DNA of 64,000 bases. Source: Pseudoxanthomonas gei (GTDB taxonomy: Bacteria > Pseudomonadota > Gammaproteobacteria > Xanthomonadales > Xanthomonadaceae). Made by a program: the position numbers and the translations under genes. Positions 18,628 to 29,585 of the stretch are shown here, piece by piece. The stretch is taken from the NCBI RefSeq assembly GCF_010119615.1, contig NZ_QOVG01000001.1:372001-436000 (forward strand), given 5' to 3'. The number at the start of each line of letters is the position of its first letter. The stretch's first letter is position 1. Under the pieces are notes generated by a model, which saw nothing but the letters and a program-made list of their open reading frames with translations, did not search any database and had not been told where the DNA came from.

Positions 18628-18807
18628 TCCTTTCCCCCTCGCGTCGTGTTGCCTGACCGGGGCAATGCCCACGCGCGCCCTTGGACCGGAATCTACACCC
18701 AAACACCGCAATTTCCGCCAGCCCTTGCAGGCGTGCCTGCAGTCTCATTTGCCGCTGGGTCGGCGGGCCGCGATAATCGGCCGACAAACCCCCGCAGGAG
18801 CATCACC

Positions 18808-19983
18808 ATGTCCGACATCGTCATCGCCGCTGCCAAGCGCACCGCGATCGGTTCCTTCCTCGGCCAGTTCACTGGCGTGCCCACCCCGACACTTGGCGCC
18901 GCCGCAATCTCCGCCGCGCTGGAACAGTCCGGCATTGCCGCCGCCGATGTCTCCGAAGTGATCATGGGCTGCGTGCTGCCGGCCAACCTGGGCCAGGCGC
19001 CCGCCCGCCAGGCGTCACTGGCCGCCGGCCTGCCGACGTCCGTCGGCTGCACCACCATCAACAAGGTCTGCGGCTCGGGCATGAAGGCGATCATGCTGGG
19101 CCACGACCTGATCAGGGCCGGTTCGGCCAGCATCGTGGTTGCCGGCGGCATGGAGTCGATGACCAACGCCCCGCACCTGCTGCCCAACTCCCGCACCGGC
19201 AACCGCTTCGGCAACTTCCAGGCCGTGGACCACATGTCATGGGACGGCCTGGTCAATCCCTATGACGGCCAGGCCATGGGCGTATTCGCCGATGCGACTG
19301 CCGAGAAGCATGGCTTCAGCCGGGAAGCGCAGGACGCCTACAGCATCGAATCGGTGAAGCGTGCCCAGGCGGCGCAGGCCTCGGGCGCCTTCAACGACGA
19401 GATCGTCGCGGTCAAGGTCAGCACCCGCAAGGGCGAGGTCGAGTACGCCACCGACGAGCAGCCGGGCAAGTCCGACGTCAGCAAGATCCCGGGACTGAAA
19501 CCTGCCTTCAACAAGAACGGCACGGTCACCGCCGCCAGCTCGTCCAGCATCTCCGACGGCGCCGCGGCCACCATCCTGCTGAGCGCCGAGGAAGCGGCCA
19601 AGCGCGGCATCGCCCCGCTGGCCCGCATCGTCGGCCACAGCACTTTTTCCCAGGAGCCGCAGTGGTTCACCACGGCGCCGGTGGGCGCAATTGAAAAACT
19701 GCTCAAGCAGGTCGGCTGGAAGGTCGAGGACGTGGACCTGTTCGAGATCAACGAGGCGTTCGCCGTGGTCGCCATGACCCCGATCCAGGAACTGGGAATC
19801 CCGCACGCGAAGGTGAACGTCAATGGCGGCGCCACGGCGCTCGGCCACCCGATCGGTGCCTCCGGTGCCCGCCTGGTGGTGACGCTGGTACATGCGCTGC
19901 GTGCCCGCGGAGGCAAGCGCGGAATCGCCTCCCTGTGCATCGGCGGCGGCGAAGCCACTGCGATAGCGATCGAAATAGTGTGA
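18808..19983 (+). CDS. acetyl-CoA C-acetyltransferase (thiolase)
   Basis: 391 aa from the ATG at 18808, which follows GCAGGAG; the longer open frame upstream is antisense to the autotransporter. Thiolase residues are present: nucleophile Cys88 in NKVCGSGMKA, the NGGATALGHPIGASG loop with catalytic His, and CIGGGEATA near the end with the second Cys. The full ELEINEAF-type loop reads LFEINEAFA. It cleaves acetoacetyl-CoA to two acetyl-CoA (or the reverse) and can serve the last step of leucine/isoleucine breakdown. It is divergent from the autotransporter and 140 bp before two lipoprotein genes. Confidence 0.88.
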   Translation: MSDIVIAAAKRTAIGSFLGQFTGVPTPTLGAAAISAALEQSGIAAADVSEVIMGCVLPANLGQAPARQASLAAGLPTSVGCTTINKVCGSGMKAIMLGHDLIRAGSASIVVAGGMESMTNAPHLLPNSRTGNRFGNFQAVDHMSWDGLVNPYDGQAMGVFADATAEKHGFSREAQDAYSIESVKRAQAAQASGAFNDEIVAVKVSTRKGEVEYATDEQPGKSDVSKIPGLKPAFNKNGTVTAASSSSISDGAAATILLSAEEAAKRGIAPLARIVGHSTFSQEPQWFTTAPVGAIEKLLKQVGWKVEDVDLFEINEAFAVVAMTPIQELGIPHAKVNVNGGATALGHPIGASGARLVVTLVHALRARGGKRGIASLCIGGGEATAIAIEIV

Positions 19984-20123
19984 CAAAACCGTACGTTATG
20001 TTACGTTTAACGAAGCGTTGACAAAAATAACTGCGCAACCGCTTGACAGCCGAATCCGGATTGTCATCATGTCACCCGGCGCGCAATAGCGCGTTGCCAA
20101 CTAAACGACGAGGAAATTCCAAA

Positions 20124-20465
20124 ATGACCATCAACAAGACGCTGATCGCGCTGGCTCTGGGCCTGGCCCTGGCCGCTTGCTCGAACAAAGAGCAGGCTGC
20201 TGACGCCGCGACCGACGCTGCTGCCACCGCCACCGAAGCCCAGGCTGCTGCTGACGCTGCTGCCGCCACCGGCGCTGCCACGGCCGACGCTGCCCAGACC
20301 TCCGCCGACGCTGCCGCCCAGGCTGCTGACGCTGCTGCCACCGCCGCTACCGACGCTGCTGCTGCCCCGACCGCCGCTGCTGCTGACGCCGCTGCCGACA
20401 CGGCCGAAGCCGCTGCCGACACGGCCGAGCAGGCTAAGGACGCTGCAGAAGAAGCCAAGAAGTAA
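20124..20465 (+). CDS. Ala-rich small lipoprotein (first of a tandem pair)
   Basis: 113 aa from the ATG at 20124 with GACGAGGAAA upstream. Signal peptide with lipobox LAAC; the mature protein is almost wholly Ala, Asp, Thr and Glu in repeats such as TDAAATATEAQAAADAAAA and ends EEAKK. It should form a long helix or alanine-zipper coiled coil, like Lpp or OprI. A TTGACA box lies at 20043-20048. It is followed by a good terminator, so it has its own transcript. I infer an outer-membrane anchored, periplasmic rod; the exact family is not certain. Confidence 0.65.
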   Translation: MTINKTLIALALGLALAACSNKEQAADAATDAAATATEAQAAADAAAATGAATADAAQTSADAAAQAADAAATAATDAAAAPTAAAADAAADTAEAAADTAEQAKDAAEEAKK

Positions 20466-20505
20466 TATCGAAAGATATAGCTTCCGCTTTTCGTAGAACA
20501 AGAAG

Positions 20506-20533
20506 GTCGTCGGCGCATGCCGGCGGCCTTTTT
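20506..20533 (+). terminator. intrinsic terminator of the first lipoprotein gene
   Basis: Nine-base stem GTCGTCGGC/GCCGGCGGC (two G-U pairs) with loop GCAT, followed by CTTTTT. About 40 bases after the stop codon. Confidence 0.75.
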
Positions 20534-20613
20534 CACTATCAGGCCGGGACCATGGCTCACCAGACTTCGCCTGCGTTGCCGATCTGTTGTTCCCATCACT
20601 TCCGGAGATAAAC

Positions 20614-20967
20614 ATGAAGACCAAGCTCATTGTCCTGCTGGCCGCTTCCGTACTGGCCCTCAGCGCCTGCACCAAGTCCGAATCCGACCAGGCCGCCAAC
20701 GACGCTGCTGCAACCGCCGACCAGGCTGCGGCGCAGGCTGACCAGGCCGCGACGGCCGCCACCGACTCCGCGGTTGCCGCGACCGACTCTGCCGCTGCCG
20801 CCGCCGATTCGGCCGCCGCCTCGGTGACCGACGCCGCCAACACCGCCGAGAACGCCGTGCAGGGCGCCGCCGCCACCAGCGCCGATGCGGTTGCCGACGC
20901 TGCCCAGGCCACTGCCGACAAGGCTGCCGAAGCCGCCGACAAGGCCGAAGCTGCCGCCAAGAAATAA
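20614..20967 (+). CDS. Ala-rich small lipoprotein (second of a tandem pair)
   Basis: 117 aa, paralogous in design to the previous gene: signal with lipobox LSAC, then an Ala/Asp/Ser-rich repeat region ([20 protein letters not shown]) and the C-terminus AEAAAKK. CGGAG lies upstream of the ATG. A predicted continuous helix of about 95 residues is compatible with an alanine-zipper coiled coil. The two proteins share layout and Lys-Lys end but differ in their repeat phase, so this is an old duplication. A perfect 13-bp hairpin follows. Confidence 0.65.
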   Translation: MKTKLIVLLAASVLALSACTKSESDQAANDAAATADQAAAQADQAATAATDSAVAATDSAAAAADSAAASVTDAANTAENAVQGAAATSADAVADAAQATADKAAEAADKAEAAAKK

Positions 20968-20996
20968 GCCACGGGCCACGGCCGGCGACTGCATTC

Positions 20997-21026
20997 CAAC
21001 AAGGCCCGCAACCGCGGGCCTTGTTG
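20997..21026. terminator. strong hairpin after the second lipoprotein gene
   Basis: Perfect 13-bp stem (CAACAAGGCCCGC paired with GCGGGCCTTGTTG) with a four-base AACC loop, 30 bases after the stop. Only TTGTTG follows on the plus strand, so it is a weaker intrinsic terminator or an mRNA 3'-end stabiliser. Confidence 0.6.
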
Positions 21027-21089
21027 CGTCTGGGGCTTTCGGGGATCGGGTTGTATCCTTGCTGCCTCCTCACAGCAGGCTCCGATCGT

Positions 21090-22697
21090 ATGTCGGTACT
21101 GACTTCGCAACTCGATCCCCGCTCTGCCGACTTCATCGACAACGCCGCCTATCACCGCGCCCTGGTGGACGAACTGGACCGCCGCCTTGTCCGCGCCGCC
21201 GAAGGGGGCGGCGCCAGGGCCCGTGACAAGCACACCGAGCGCGGCAAGCTGCTTCCCCGCGACCGCATCACCGCCCTGCTGGATCCCGGCTCGCCGTTCC
21301 TTGAAATCGCGCCGCTCGCAGGCGAGGACATGTACGACGGTGCAGCGCCAGGTGCCGGCATGGTCGCCGGCATTGGCCGGGTGCAGGGCCTGGAAGTCGT
21401 GGTCGTGGCCAACGATGCGACCGTCAAGGGCGGCACCTATTTCCCGATGACGGTGAAGAAGCACCTGCGCGCGCAGGAAATCGCGCGCGAGAACCGCCTG
21501 CCCTGCATCTACCTGGTCGATTCCGGCGGCGCCTTCCTGCCCCTGCAGGACGAGGTCTTTCCGGACCGGGAGCACTTCGGCCGCATCTTCTACAACCAGG
21601 CCCGCCTGAGCGCGGAGAACATCCCGCAGATAGCCGTGGTGATGGGCAGCTGCACGGCAGGCGGCGCCTATGTGCCCGCCATGTGCGACGAGAGCATCAT
21701 CGTCAAGGAACAGGGCACCATTTTCCTGGGTGGCCCTCCGCTGGTGAAGGCGGCAACGGGCGAAATAGTCGATGCCGAAGCCCTCGGTGGCGCCGACGTG
21801 CACACCAGCGTCTCCGGCGTCGCCGACCACTTCGCCGAGGACGACCGCGATGCCCTGCAGATCGCCCGCAACCTGGTCGGCAACCTCAACCGCATCAAGA
21901 CACTGGCCGTGGCGGTCCGCCCCAGCGAGGAACCGCTGCATGCGGCACATGAGCTGTATGGCATCGTGCCGAAGGACACCCGCCGGCCGTTCGACATCCG
22001 CGAGGTCATCGCCCGCATCGTCGACGGTTCCCGCTTCGACGAGTTCAAGGCGCGCTACGGCAAGACCCTGATCACCGGTTTCGCCCACCTGCACGGCTAC
22101 CCGGTCGGCATCATCGCCAACAACGGCATCCTTTTCGCCGAGAGCGCGCTCAAGGGCGCGCACTTCATCGAGCTGTGCAACCAGCGCGGCATCCCGCTGG
22201 TGTTCCTGCAGAACATCACCGGCTTCATGGTCGGCAGGAAGTACGAGAACGCCGGCATCGCCAAGGACGGGGCCAAGATGGTGACCGCCGTGGCGTGCTC
22301 GTCGGTTCCCAAGTTCACCGTGGTCATCGGCGGCAGCTTCGGCGCCGGCAACTACGCCATGTGCGGACGTGCCTACGGCGCGCGCTTCCTGTGGATGTGG
22401 CCGAACGCGCGGATCAGCGTGATGGGCGGCGAGCAGGCCGCCAGCGTGCTGGCAACGGTGCGCCGCGACGGCATCGAGGCCTCGGGGAAGGCATGGTCCG
22501 CCGAAGAGGAAGAGGCCTTCAAGGCGCCGATCCGCGACCAGTACGAATCCCAGGGCAGCCCCTGGTATGCCACGGCCCGCTTGTGGGACGACGGCATCAT
22601 CGATCCTGCGGATACGCGACGCGTATTGGGGCTGGCGATCTCCGCTTCGTTGAACGCGCGGATCGAGCCGGCCAGGATCGGCGTATTCAGGATGTAA
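21090..22697 (+). CDS. liuB: methylcrotonyl-CoA carboxylase, carboxyltransferase (beta) subunit
   Basis: 535 aa from the ATG at 21090 ([15 protein letters not shown], the usual start of this subunit). Two crotonase-fold halves are visible, with the [15 protein letters not shown]-terminal motif, [45 protein letters not shown] and the [16 protein letters not shown] acyl-CoA oxyanion region. These are specific for methylcrotonyl/geranyl-CoA carboxylases rather than propionyl-CoA carboxylase. It transfers the carboxyl group from biotin to 3-methylcrotonyl-CoA. Its biotin-bearing partner is encoded 5 kb away at 27585, separated by feo and bactofilin genes. Confidence 0.9.
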   Translation: MSVLTSQLDPRSADFIDNAAYHRALVDELDRRLVRAAEGGGARARDKHTERGKLLPRDRITALLDPGSPFLEIAPLAGEDMYDGAAPGAGMVAGIGRVQGLEVVVVANDATVKGGTYFPMTVKKHLRAQEIARENRLPCIYLVDSGGAFLPLQDEVFPDREHFGRIFYNQARLSAENIPQIAVVMGSCTAGGAYVPAMCDESIIVKEQGTIFLGGPPLVKAATGEIVDAEALGGADVHTSVSGVADHFAEDDRDALQIARNLVGNLNRIKTLAVAVRPSEEPLHAAHELYGIVPKDTRRPFDIREVIARIVDGSRFDEFKARYGKTLITGFAHLHGYPVGIIANNGILFAESALKGAHFIELCNQRGIPLVFLQNITGFMVGRKYENAGIAKDGAKMVTAVACSSVPKFTVVIGGSFGAGNYAMCGRAYGARFLWMWPNARISVMGGEQAASVLATVRRDGIEASGKAWSAEEEEAFKAPIRDQYESQGSPWYATARLWDDGIIDPADTRRVLGLAISASLNARIEPARIGVFRM

Positions 22698-22874
22698 TGG
22701 AATGAAACCGGCGGCTGGATACTTCTGACCGGCATGTGTGCATGTGTAAGTGTTTACCTGAAGTCCCTTGGCCAAGTGTGCGCTGCACTGGGCGTTTGGT
22801 GAGCCAAGTCACAGCACGAACGTGGCCGCGAGGCGATAGTCTGCAATCCCCCGTACTTTGCTGGAGCCATACCG

Positions 22875-23414
22875 ATGTCTATCTGGAAGGATCAGAACCC
22901 CGCCCGAAAGGATTCGATCCCGCTGCCACCCGAGCCCGTGACACAGCGCGACCCGCCTGCGGCGGCCGATTTCTCGCCCACCACCACGGCCCCGCCGCGC
23001 CCGGCACCGGTCGCCAGCAACGAGCGCGAACTCAAGGAGTCGCTGATTGCCGCTGACCTGACCATCGAGGGCAAGATCGAGGGCACGGGTCATATCCGCA
23101 TCGCCGGCAAGTTCAAGGGCGACGTCAACGTGCAGGGCGACCTGACCATCGAAACAGGCGCCAAGTTGAACGGCGGCGTGCGGGCCAAGAAGGTCACCAT
23201 CGCCGGCGAGCTGGAAGGCAATATCGAGTCCGCCTCCCGCGTCGAGTTGCTGAGTTCGGGCGTGATCATCGGCGACCTGAAGGCCGGCTCACTCACCGTT
23301 GCAGCGGGTTCCCGCATGCGCGGACAGGCCGACTTCGGCTGGGAAGAAACCAAGGCCACCTCCGGTAAATCCGGCAGCGCCAACAAGGATGCAGGCAACG
23401 ACGCGGCTTCATGA
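22875..23414 (+). CDS. bactofilin family polymer-forming cytoskeletal protein
   Basis: 179 aa. A disordered Pro/Ala-rich N-terminus (1-50) and a Gly/Ser/Lys-rich tail flank a right-handed beta-helix of about 100 residues with regularly spaced turns: LTIEGKIEGTGHIRIAGKFKGDV, LTIETGAKLNGGVRAKKVTI and RVELLSSGVIIGDLKAGSLTV. Bactofilins self-assemble into nucleotide-free filaments that organise cell-wall enzymes and shape. The stop overlaps the next ATG (ATGA), so the zinc-ribbon protein is co-expressed. No membrane anchor is seen. Confidence 0.88.
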   Translation: MSIWKDQNPARKDSIPLPPEPVTQRDPPAAADFSPTTTAPPRPAPVASNERELKESLIAADLTIEGKIEGTGHIRIAGKFKGDVNVQGDLTIETGAKLNGGVRAKKVTIAGELEGNIESASRVELLSSGVIIGDLKAGSLTVAAGSRMRGQADFGWEETKATSGKSGSANKDAGNDAAS

Positions 23415-23788
23415 GCACGCCGCGTCCGGGCACGGCGGGCGCCACACGCAGTTGCCCGCACTGCAAGACCACTATCCTGGAGAGCGCAAGCGTCTGTCCG
23501 GCGTGCAAGCATCATCTCCGCTTCGATGAGGCGGCAGTCACGGCCAAACGCGTCGCGGAAACCATCGTGCCCCTGCGCGTGCAGGGCACGGTCCGCCATC
23601 CACCCGATGGCGGTCCCTGGGAATACACGGTGGTGCTGACGATCAGGAACGACCGTGGCGACGAGATTGCGCGCCATGTGGTGGGCGTGGGCGCGATGCA
23701 GCTCAACGAGGAACGCACTTTCACCCTTGCCGTGGAAGCAGTGCCGCGCAATGACCTGAAGGGCTTGCGCGGACGCAGGGATCACTGA
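23411..23788 (+). CDS. zinc-ribbon protein coupled to bactofilin
   Basis: 125 aa. A zinc ribbon CPHCKTTILESASVCPACK (about residues 15-33) is followed by an immunoglobulin-like beta domain (YTVVLTIRNDRGDEIARHVVGVGAM). No catalytic motif is recognised. Its four-base overlap with the bactofilin gene suggests a functional pairing, for instance a filament-associated factor. Family name not recognised; a role at the envelope is inference. Confidence 0.6.
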   Translation: MSTPRPGTAGATRSCPHCKTTILESASVCPACKHHLRFDEAAVTAKRVAETIVPLRVQGTVRHPPDGGPWEYTVVLTIRNDRGDEIARHVVGVGAMQLNEERTFTLAVEAVPRNDLKGLRGRRDH

Positions 23789-23822
23789 GCGGGCCAGGCC
23801 CGCGCAGAAGTTGCAGGACGTC

Positions 23823-23908
23823 GCAGGAGCGACGCGAGTCGGCAAACTGACAGAAGGAAAGGAAGCGCTGCTTCCTTGATGGCAGTTCGCGGCTTGCGTC
23901 GCTGCTGC
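23823..23908. repeat. degenerate REPIN element
   Basis: Left arm GCAGGAGCGACGCGAGTCGG at 23824-23843 and an imperfect inverted partner GCGGCTTGCGTCGCTGCTGC near 23889-23908. Same family as the intact elements at 33857 and 39248 but with several mismatches. It sits between the converging zinc-ribbon and feo genes. Confidence 0.6.
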
Positions 23909-23940
23909 GGTTGCCCCGGGGCTTCTTTTACGGGGCCGGG

Positions 23941-24192
23941 TCAGCGCTTTGGGGTTGCCGGCCCGCAGTTGTCGCAGCCACCACAGGCGCCGTCACCCGA
24001 TTGCGCCACGGGCGAGATCCGCAGCCCGATCGCACGCGCCCACGCGGGCCGGCCCTGCCGCAACAACGGCAATGCCAATGCAACGCGCAGCTTGCGCACG
24101 CTGCCCGGGAACTGCTTGCTGGCCACCACCCAGGCGCTCACCACCACGGCAAGCGCAATGACCACGTACTGCAGCAGCAGCGACGTACTCAC
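23941..24192 (-). CDS. small membrane protein with C-terminal Cys cluster, DUF6587-like, in the feo operon
   Basis: 83 aa from a GTG at 24192 that overlaps the feoB stop (GTGA). One N-terminal membrane helix (LLLQYVVIALAVVVSAWVVA), a basic middle, then a Cys-rich end GACGGCDNCG. The position is that of FeoC/FeoP-type accessory genes, and the Cys cluster could bind iron or an Fe-S centre; that is inference. Most matching proteins carry only a DUF name. Confidence 0.65.
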   Translation of the reverse strand: MSTSLLLQYVVIALAVVVSAWVVASKQFPGSVRKLRVALALPLLRQGRPAWARAIGLRISPVAQSGDGACGGCDNCGPATPKR

Positions 24193-26045
24193 CCTGCCCC
24201 CAGCAGCACCGCGACCTGGTAGGTCACGAACGAGGCGCCATACGCCAATGCGAACAGGTAGATGGTGGCAAAGGACATCTTCCGCCACGAGTTGGTCTCG
24301 CGCTTGATCGTGGCCAGGGTGGAAATGCACATCGGCGCATAGATGAACCACACCAGCAGCGACAGCGCGGTGGCCAGTGACCAGCCATCGGAGATCAGCG
24401 GCGTCAGCGCCCGGGCGGCGGCATCGTCATCGACCGCCGACAAGGCGTACACGGTGGCCAGTGAAGACACGGCCACCTCGCGCGCCGCCATGCCCGGGAT
24501 GAGCGCGATGCAGATCTGCCAATTGAAACCGATGGGCGCGAAGATGGCGGTCATCGCATGGCCGATGCGGCCGGCGAAGCTGTAGTCGATCGCCGGCAGG
24601 GTCGCGTCCAGCGGCGCGGCCGGGAACGAGAGCAGGAACCACAGCAGGATGGTCAGCGCCAGGATGATGCCACCGACCCGGCGCAGGAAGATCCAGGCGC
24701 GTTCCCACAGCCCGATCAGCAGGTCGCGCGGATGCGGGATGCGGTAGGACGGCAACTCCAGCAACAGCGGATGTTCGCTCTTGTCGCGACGCCATTTCTT
24801 CATCACCCACGACACCAGCAATGCGCTGAGCACGCCGGCGGCATACAGGCCGAACAACACCAGCCCCTGCTGGTTGAACACGCCCCAGACCTTTTTCTGC
24901 GGAATGAAGGCACCTATCAGCAGCGCGTAAACCGGCAGGCGCGCCGAACACGTCATCAGCGGCGCGACCAGGATGGTGGCCAGCCGGTCACGTGGATCCT
25001 GGATCGAGCGCGTGGCCATGATGCCGGGGATGGCACAGGCAAAGCTCGACAACAGCGGAATGAAGGAGCGCCCGGACAGGCCCGCCGAAGCCATCATCCG
25101 GTCGAGCAGGAACGCGGCCCGCGGCAGGTAGCCGGATTCCTCCAGCGCGAGGATGAAAGCGAACAGGATCAGGATCTGCGGCAGGAACACGATCACCCCG
25201 CCAAGGCCGGCGATGATGCCATCGACCAGCAGGCTGTTCAGTGGACCGGCCGGCAACGCCGCACCCACCGCCCCGCCCAGCCCGCCGGTGCCGGCATCGA
25301 TCAGGTCCATCAGTGGCTTGGCCCAGGCGTACACGGCCTGGAAGATCAGGAACATCACCACCGCCAGCGCCAGCAGGCCGAACACCGGATGCAGCAGCCA
25401 GCGGTCCAGTGCATCGTCGACCCTGGCGGTACGCGTGGGCATGCTGACCGCCGCCGAAAGCAGGCGGCGGGTTTCCTGGTGCAGGTCGGCCCCTTCGGCC
25501 AGTTGCCTGCGGGGCGCATGCGGTTGCGCGGCCATGCCCTCGATTTGCCCAAGCAGCTCGCTGGCGCCATTGCGCCTGACCGCGACGGTCTCCACTACCG
25601 GCACGCCCAGTTCGCGTTCCAGCAGGGCCAGGTCAATTGTGACGCCGCGACGGCGGGCCACGTCGGCCATGTTCACCGCCAGGATCATCGGCTTGCCCAG
25701 CTCGCGCACCTCCAACGCAAAGCGCAGGTGCAGGCGCAGGTTGGTCGCGTCGACCACGCATACCAGTACGTCGGGGGCCGGCTCGCCGGGCAGGAACCCA
25801 CGGCAGAGGTCACGGGTGATCGCCTCGTCCAGGCTGGCCGCATGCAGGCTGTAGGCGCCGGGCAGGTCCAGCAACGCGTAATGGCGTCCGCTGGCGCCCT
25901 GCAGGCGCCCTTCCTTGCGTTCCACGGTGACACCGGCGTAATTGGCCACCTTCTGCCGGCTGCCGGTCAGCTGGTTGAACAGCGCGGTCTTGCCGCAGTT
26001 CGGGCTACCGACCAGTGCAAGCCTCAGGGGAACCAGCGCGCTCAT
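24189..26045 (-). CDS. feoB: ferrous iron transporter FeoB
   Basis: 618 aa. N-terminal G domain with P-loop GSPNCGKT (13-20), the NYAGVTVERK switch, DLPGAYSL and NMAD; then the membrane core with two Gate motifs and repeated segments such as FLPQILILFAFILALEESGYL and SSFACAIPGIMATR. It imports Fe(II) in a GTP-dependent manner. It is shorter than E. coli FeoB (773 aa) but within the range of this group. Its ATG overlaps the feoA stop (ATGA) and its stop overlaps the small Cys protein, so the three genes form one tightly coupled operon. Confidence 0.92.
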   Translation of the reverse strand: MSALVPLRLALVGSPNCGKTALFNQLTGSRQKVANYAGVTVERKEGRLQGASGRHYALLDLPGAYSLHAASLDEAITRDLCRGFLPGEPAPDVLVCVVDATNLRLHLRFALEVRELGKPMILAVNMADVARRRGVTIDLALLERELGVPVVETVAVRRNGASELLGQIEGMAAQPHAPRRQLAEGADLHQETRRLLSAAVSMPTRTARVDDALDRWLLHPVFGLLALAVVMFLIFQAVYAWAKPLMDLIDAGTGGLGGAVGAALPAGPLNSLLVDGIIAGLGGVIVFLPQILILFAFILALEESGYLPRAAFLLDRMMASAGLSGRSFIPLLSSFACAIPGIMATRSIQDPRDRLATILVAPLMTCSARLPVYALLIGAFIPQKKVWGVFNQQGLVLFGLYAAGVLSALLVSWVMKKWRRDKSEHPLLLELPSYRIPHPRDLLIGLWERAWIFLRRVGGIILALTILLWFLLSFPAAPLDATLPAIDYSFAGRIGHAMTAIFAPIGFNWQICIALIPGMAAREVAVSSLATVYALSAVDDDAAARALTPLISDGWSLATALSLLVWFIYAPMCISTLATIKRETNSWRKMSFATIYLFALAYGASFVTYQVAVLLGAG

Positions 26046-26290
26046 GCGGTTTTTCCCCCGGCGTGCAGTCGCACGCGCGCCGCTTCCGAACGGCGCAGTG
26101 CGAAACGGGTGAAACCCACCTGCACCAGCAGCGGTTCGCCACCCAATGGGCCTTCCGCCACGACCTCGACCTGCTCGCCGGCCACGAAGCCAAGCTCGCG
26201 CAGGCGGCGGGCGATGTTGTCGTTGGGAGTGATGTCGTCCACGGATTCAACGATGGCGGGGTTGCGCCTGGGCAGGTCGTTCAGGGTCAC
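26042..26290 (-). CDS. feoA: ferrous iron transport protein FeoA
   Basis: 82 aa SH3-like protein with DNIARRLRELGFVAGEQVEVVAEGPLGGEPLLVQVGFTRFALRR, the standard FeoA fold. It assists FeoB in the cytoplasm. First gene of feoA-feoB-DUF6587; a candidate Fur site lies 13-27 bases upstream. Confidence 0.9.
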   Translation of the reverse strand: MTLNDLPRRNPAIVESVDDITPNDNIARRLRELGFVAGEQVEVVAEGPLGGEPLLVQVGFTRFALRRSEAARVRLHAGGKTA

Positions 26291-26302
26291 GGAGCCACCA
26301 AA

Positions 26303-26317
26303 TAGGAACTGTTCTCA
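26303..26317 (-). promoter_or_regulatory. candidate Fur-type operator upstream of feoA
   Basis: On the minus strand the 7-1-7 dyad TGAGAAC-A-GTTCCTA, embedded in the AT-rich GATAGAATGAGAACAGTTCC. It matches about 8 of 14 positions of the Fur 7-1-7 motif. Iron repression of feoAB is usual; the site itself is inference. Confidence 0.4.
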
Positions 26318-26393
26318 TTCTATCATCGGTGGGGCGCAATCGCCTTGCCGGCGCCACCGGCTATCATTCGGCCTCGCCGCCGGGAGGGTTGTG

Positions 26394-27191
26394 ATGTCGG
26401 AAATGCTGCTGCAGCAACACCAAGGCGAAGTACTGCGCCTGCGCTTGAACAGGCCCAACCTGCATAACGCCTTCGACGCCGGGGTGATCGCCGGGATGAC
26501 CGCGGCCCTGGCGACGGCGGCTACCGACGCGGGCGTTCGCGTGGTGGTGCTGGAGGGCGCAGGCCCATCCTTTTCCGCCGGCGCCGACCTCAACTGGATG
26601 CGCGGCATGGCTGCGGCCAGCGAGGCGGCCAATCGCGAGGATTCGCTGGCCCTGGCCCGGCTGATGCGCACGCTGGATGAATTGCCCAAACCCACCATCG
26701 CGCGCGTCCATGGCGCCGCCTTCGGTGGCGGCGTCGGCCTGGTGGCGTGCTGCGACATCGCCATCGGCGTGCCCGAGGCCAGGTTCGGCCTGACCGAAAG
26801 CCGGCTGGGCCTGCTTCCGGCGGTCATTTCCCCCTATGTCATCGCCGCCATCGGGCCGCGCCAGGCCCGGCGCTGGTTCGCCACGGCGGAACTTTTCGAC
26901 GCGCAGACCGCGCTGCAGATCGGGCTGCTGCACCAGGTGGTTGCCAGCGACCAGCTGGACGCGGCGGTGCAACGCCAGATCGACCTGCTGCTGAAAGCAG
27001 GGCCGCGCGCGGCGGCCGGGGCCAAGTCGCTGGTCGCCCGCGTGCTGGCGACAGCCGATGGTGAGGCGCAGGACCAGGCCAATGCCAGCCTCATTGCCGG
27101 CCTGCGCGTTTCTCCCGAAGGCCAGGAAGGGCTGTCCGCCTTCCTGGATAAACGAACGCCCTCATGGGCAGGCAAGGAGGACAAGCGATGA
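26394..27191 (+). CDS. liuC: enoyl-CoA hydratase family, probable methylglutaconyl-CoA hydratase
   Basis: 265 aa from the ATG at 26394 (GGGAGGG upstream). Crotonase fold with the oxyanion motif SFSAGADLNWMRGM and HGAAFGGGVGLVACCDIAIG with FGLTESRLGLLPAVISPYV (catalytic Glu positions). The ADLNWM signature is typical of LiuC/AUH-like hydratases that convert 3-methylglutaconyl-CoA to HMG-CoA. The start of a VOC-family gene overlaps its stop, and the alpha subunit of methylcrotonyl-CoA carboxylase follows. Confidence 0.85.
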   Translation: MSEMLLQQHQGEVLRLRLNRPNLHNAFDAGVIAGMTAALATAATDAGVRVVVLEGAGPSFSAGADLNWMRGMAAASEAANREDSLALARLMRTLDELPKPTIARVHGAAFGGGVGLVACCDIAIGVPEARFGLTESRLGLLPAVISPYVIAAIGPRQARRWFATAELFDAQTALQIGLLHQVVASDQLDAAVQRQIDLLLKAGPRAAAGAKSLVARVLATADGEAQDQANASLIAGLRVSPEGQEGLSAFLDKRTPSWAGKEDKR

Positions 27192-27580
27192 TCGACCACA
27201 TTGGCATTCCCGTATCGGACTACCCGCGCAGCAAGGCGTTCTACGAGCAGGTGCTCGCTGCCATCGGCGTGTCGCTGGTGATGGAAGTCACTCCCGAGCA
27301 GACCGATGACGGCAGCTGGGCGGCGGGCTTCGGCCGCGACCAGAAGCCCGACTTCTGGATCGGCAACGACCCACGTGGTGTGGCCGCGCATACCCATGTC
27401 GCTTTCACCGTCGACAACCGTAGCCAGGTGGATGCATTCCACGCGGCCGGCATCGTGGCCGGCGGCACCGACAACGGCGCTCCCGGCCTGCGCCCGCATT
27501 ACCACCCCCATTACTACGGCGGCTTCATCATCGATCCCGACGGCCACAACATAGAGGCGGTGTGCCATCGTCCGGAATAA
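27188..27580 (+). CDS. VOC (glyoxalase/dioxygenase superfamily) protein
   Basis: 130 aa starting MIDHIGIPVSDYPRSKAFYEQVL, a single beta-alpha-beta-beta-beta pair. Possible metal ligands are His4, a His in AHTHVAFTV and the Glu of HNIEAVCH. Substrate unknown; it sits between two leucine-degradation genes with an ATGA overlap on its left and 4 bp spacing on its right, so it may process a side product of the pathway. Confidence 0.8.
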   Translation: MIDHIGIPVSDYPRSKAFYEQVLAAIGVSLVMEVTPEQTDDGSWAAGFGRDQKPDFWIGNDPRGVAAHTHVAFTVDNRSQVDAFHAAGIVAGGTDNGAPGLRPHYHPHYYGGFIIDPDGHNIEAVCHRPE

Positions 27581-27584
27581 CCCG

Positions 27585-29581
<1,997 letters not shown>

Positions 29582-29585
<4 letters not shown>

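Noticed and set aside
20067-22775. Minus-strand open frame of about 900 codons opposite the lipoproteins and MCC beta
   Set aside because: Shadow of the plus-strand coding bias; low-complexity Ser/Gly stretches simply mirror the Ala-rich lipoprotein codons.
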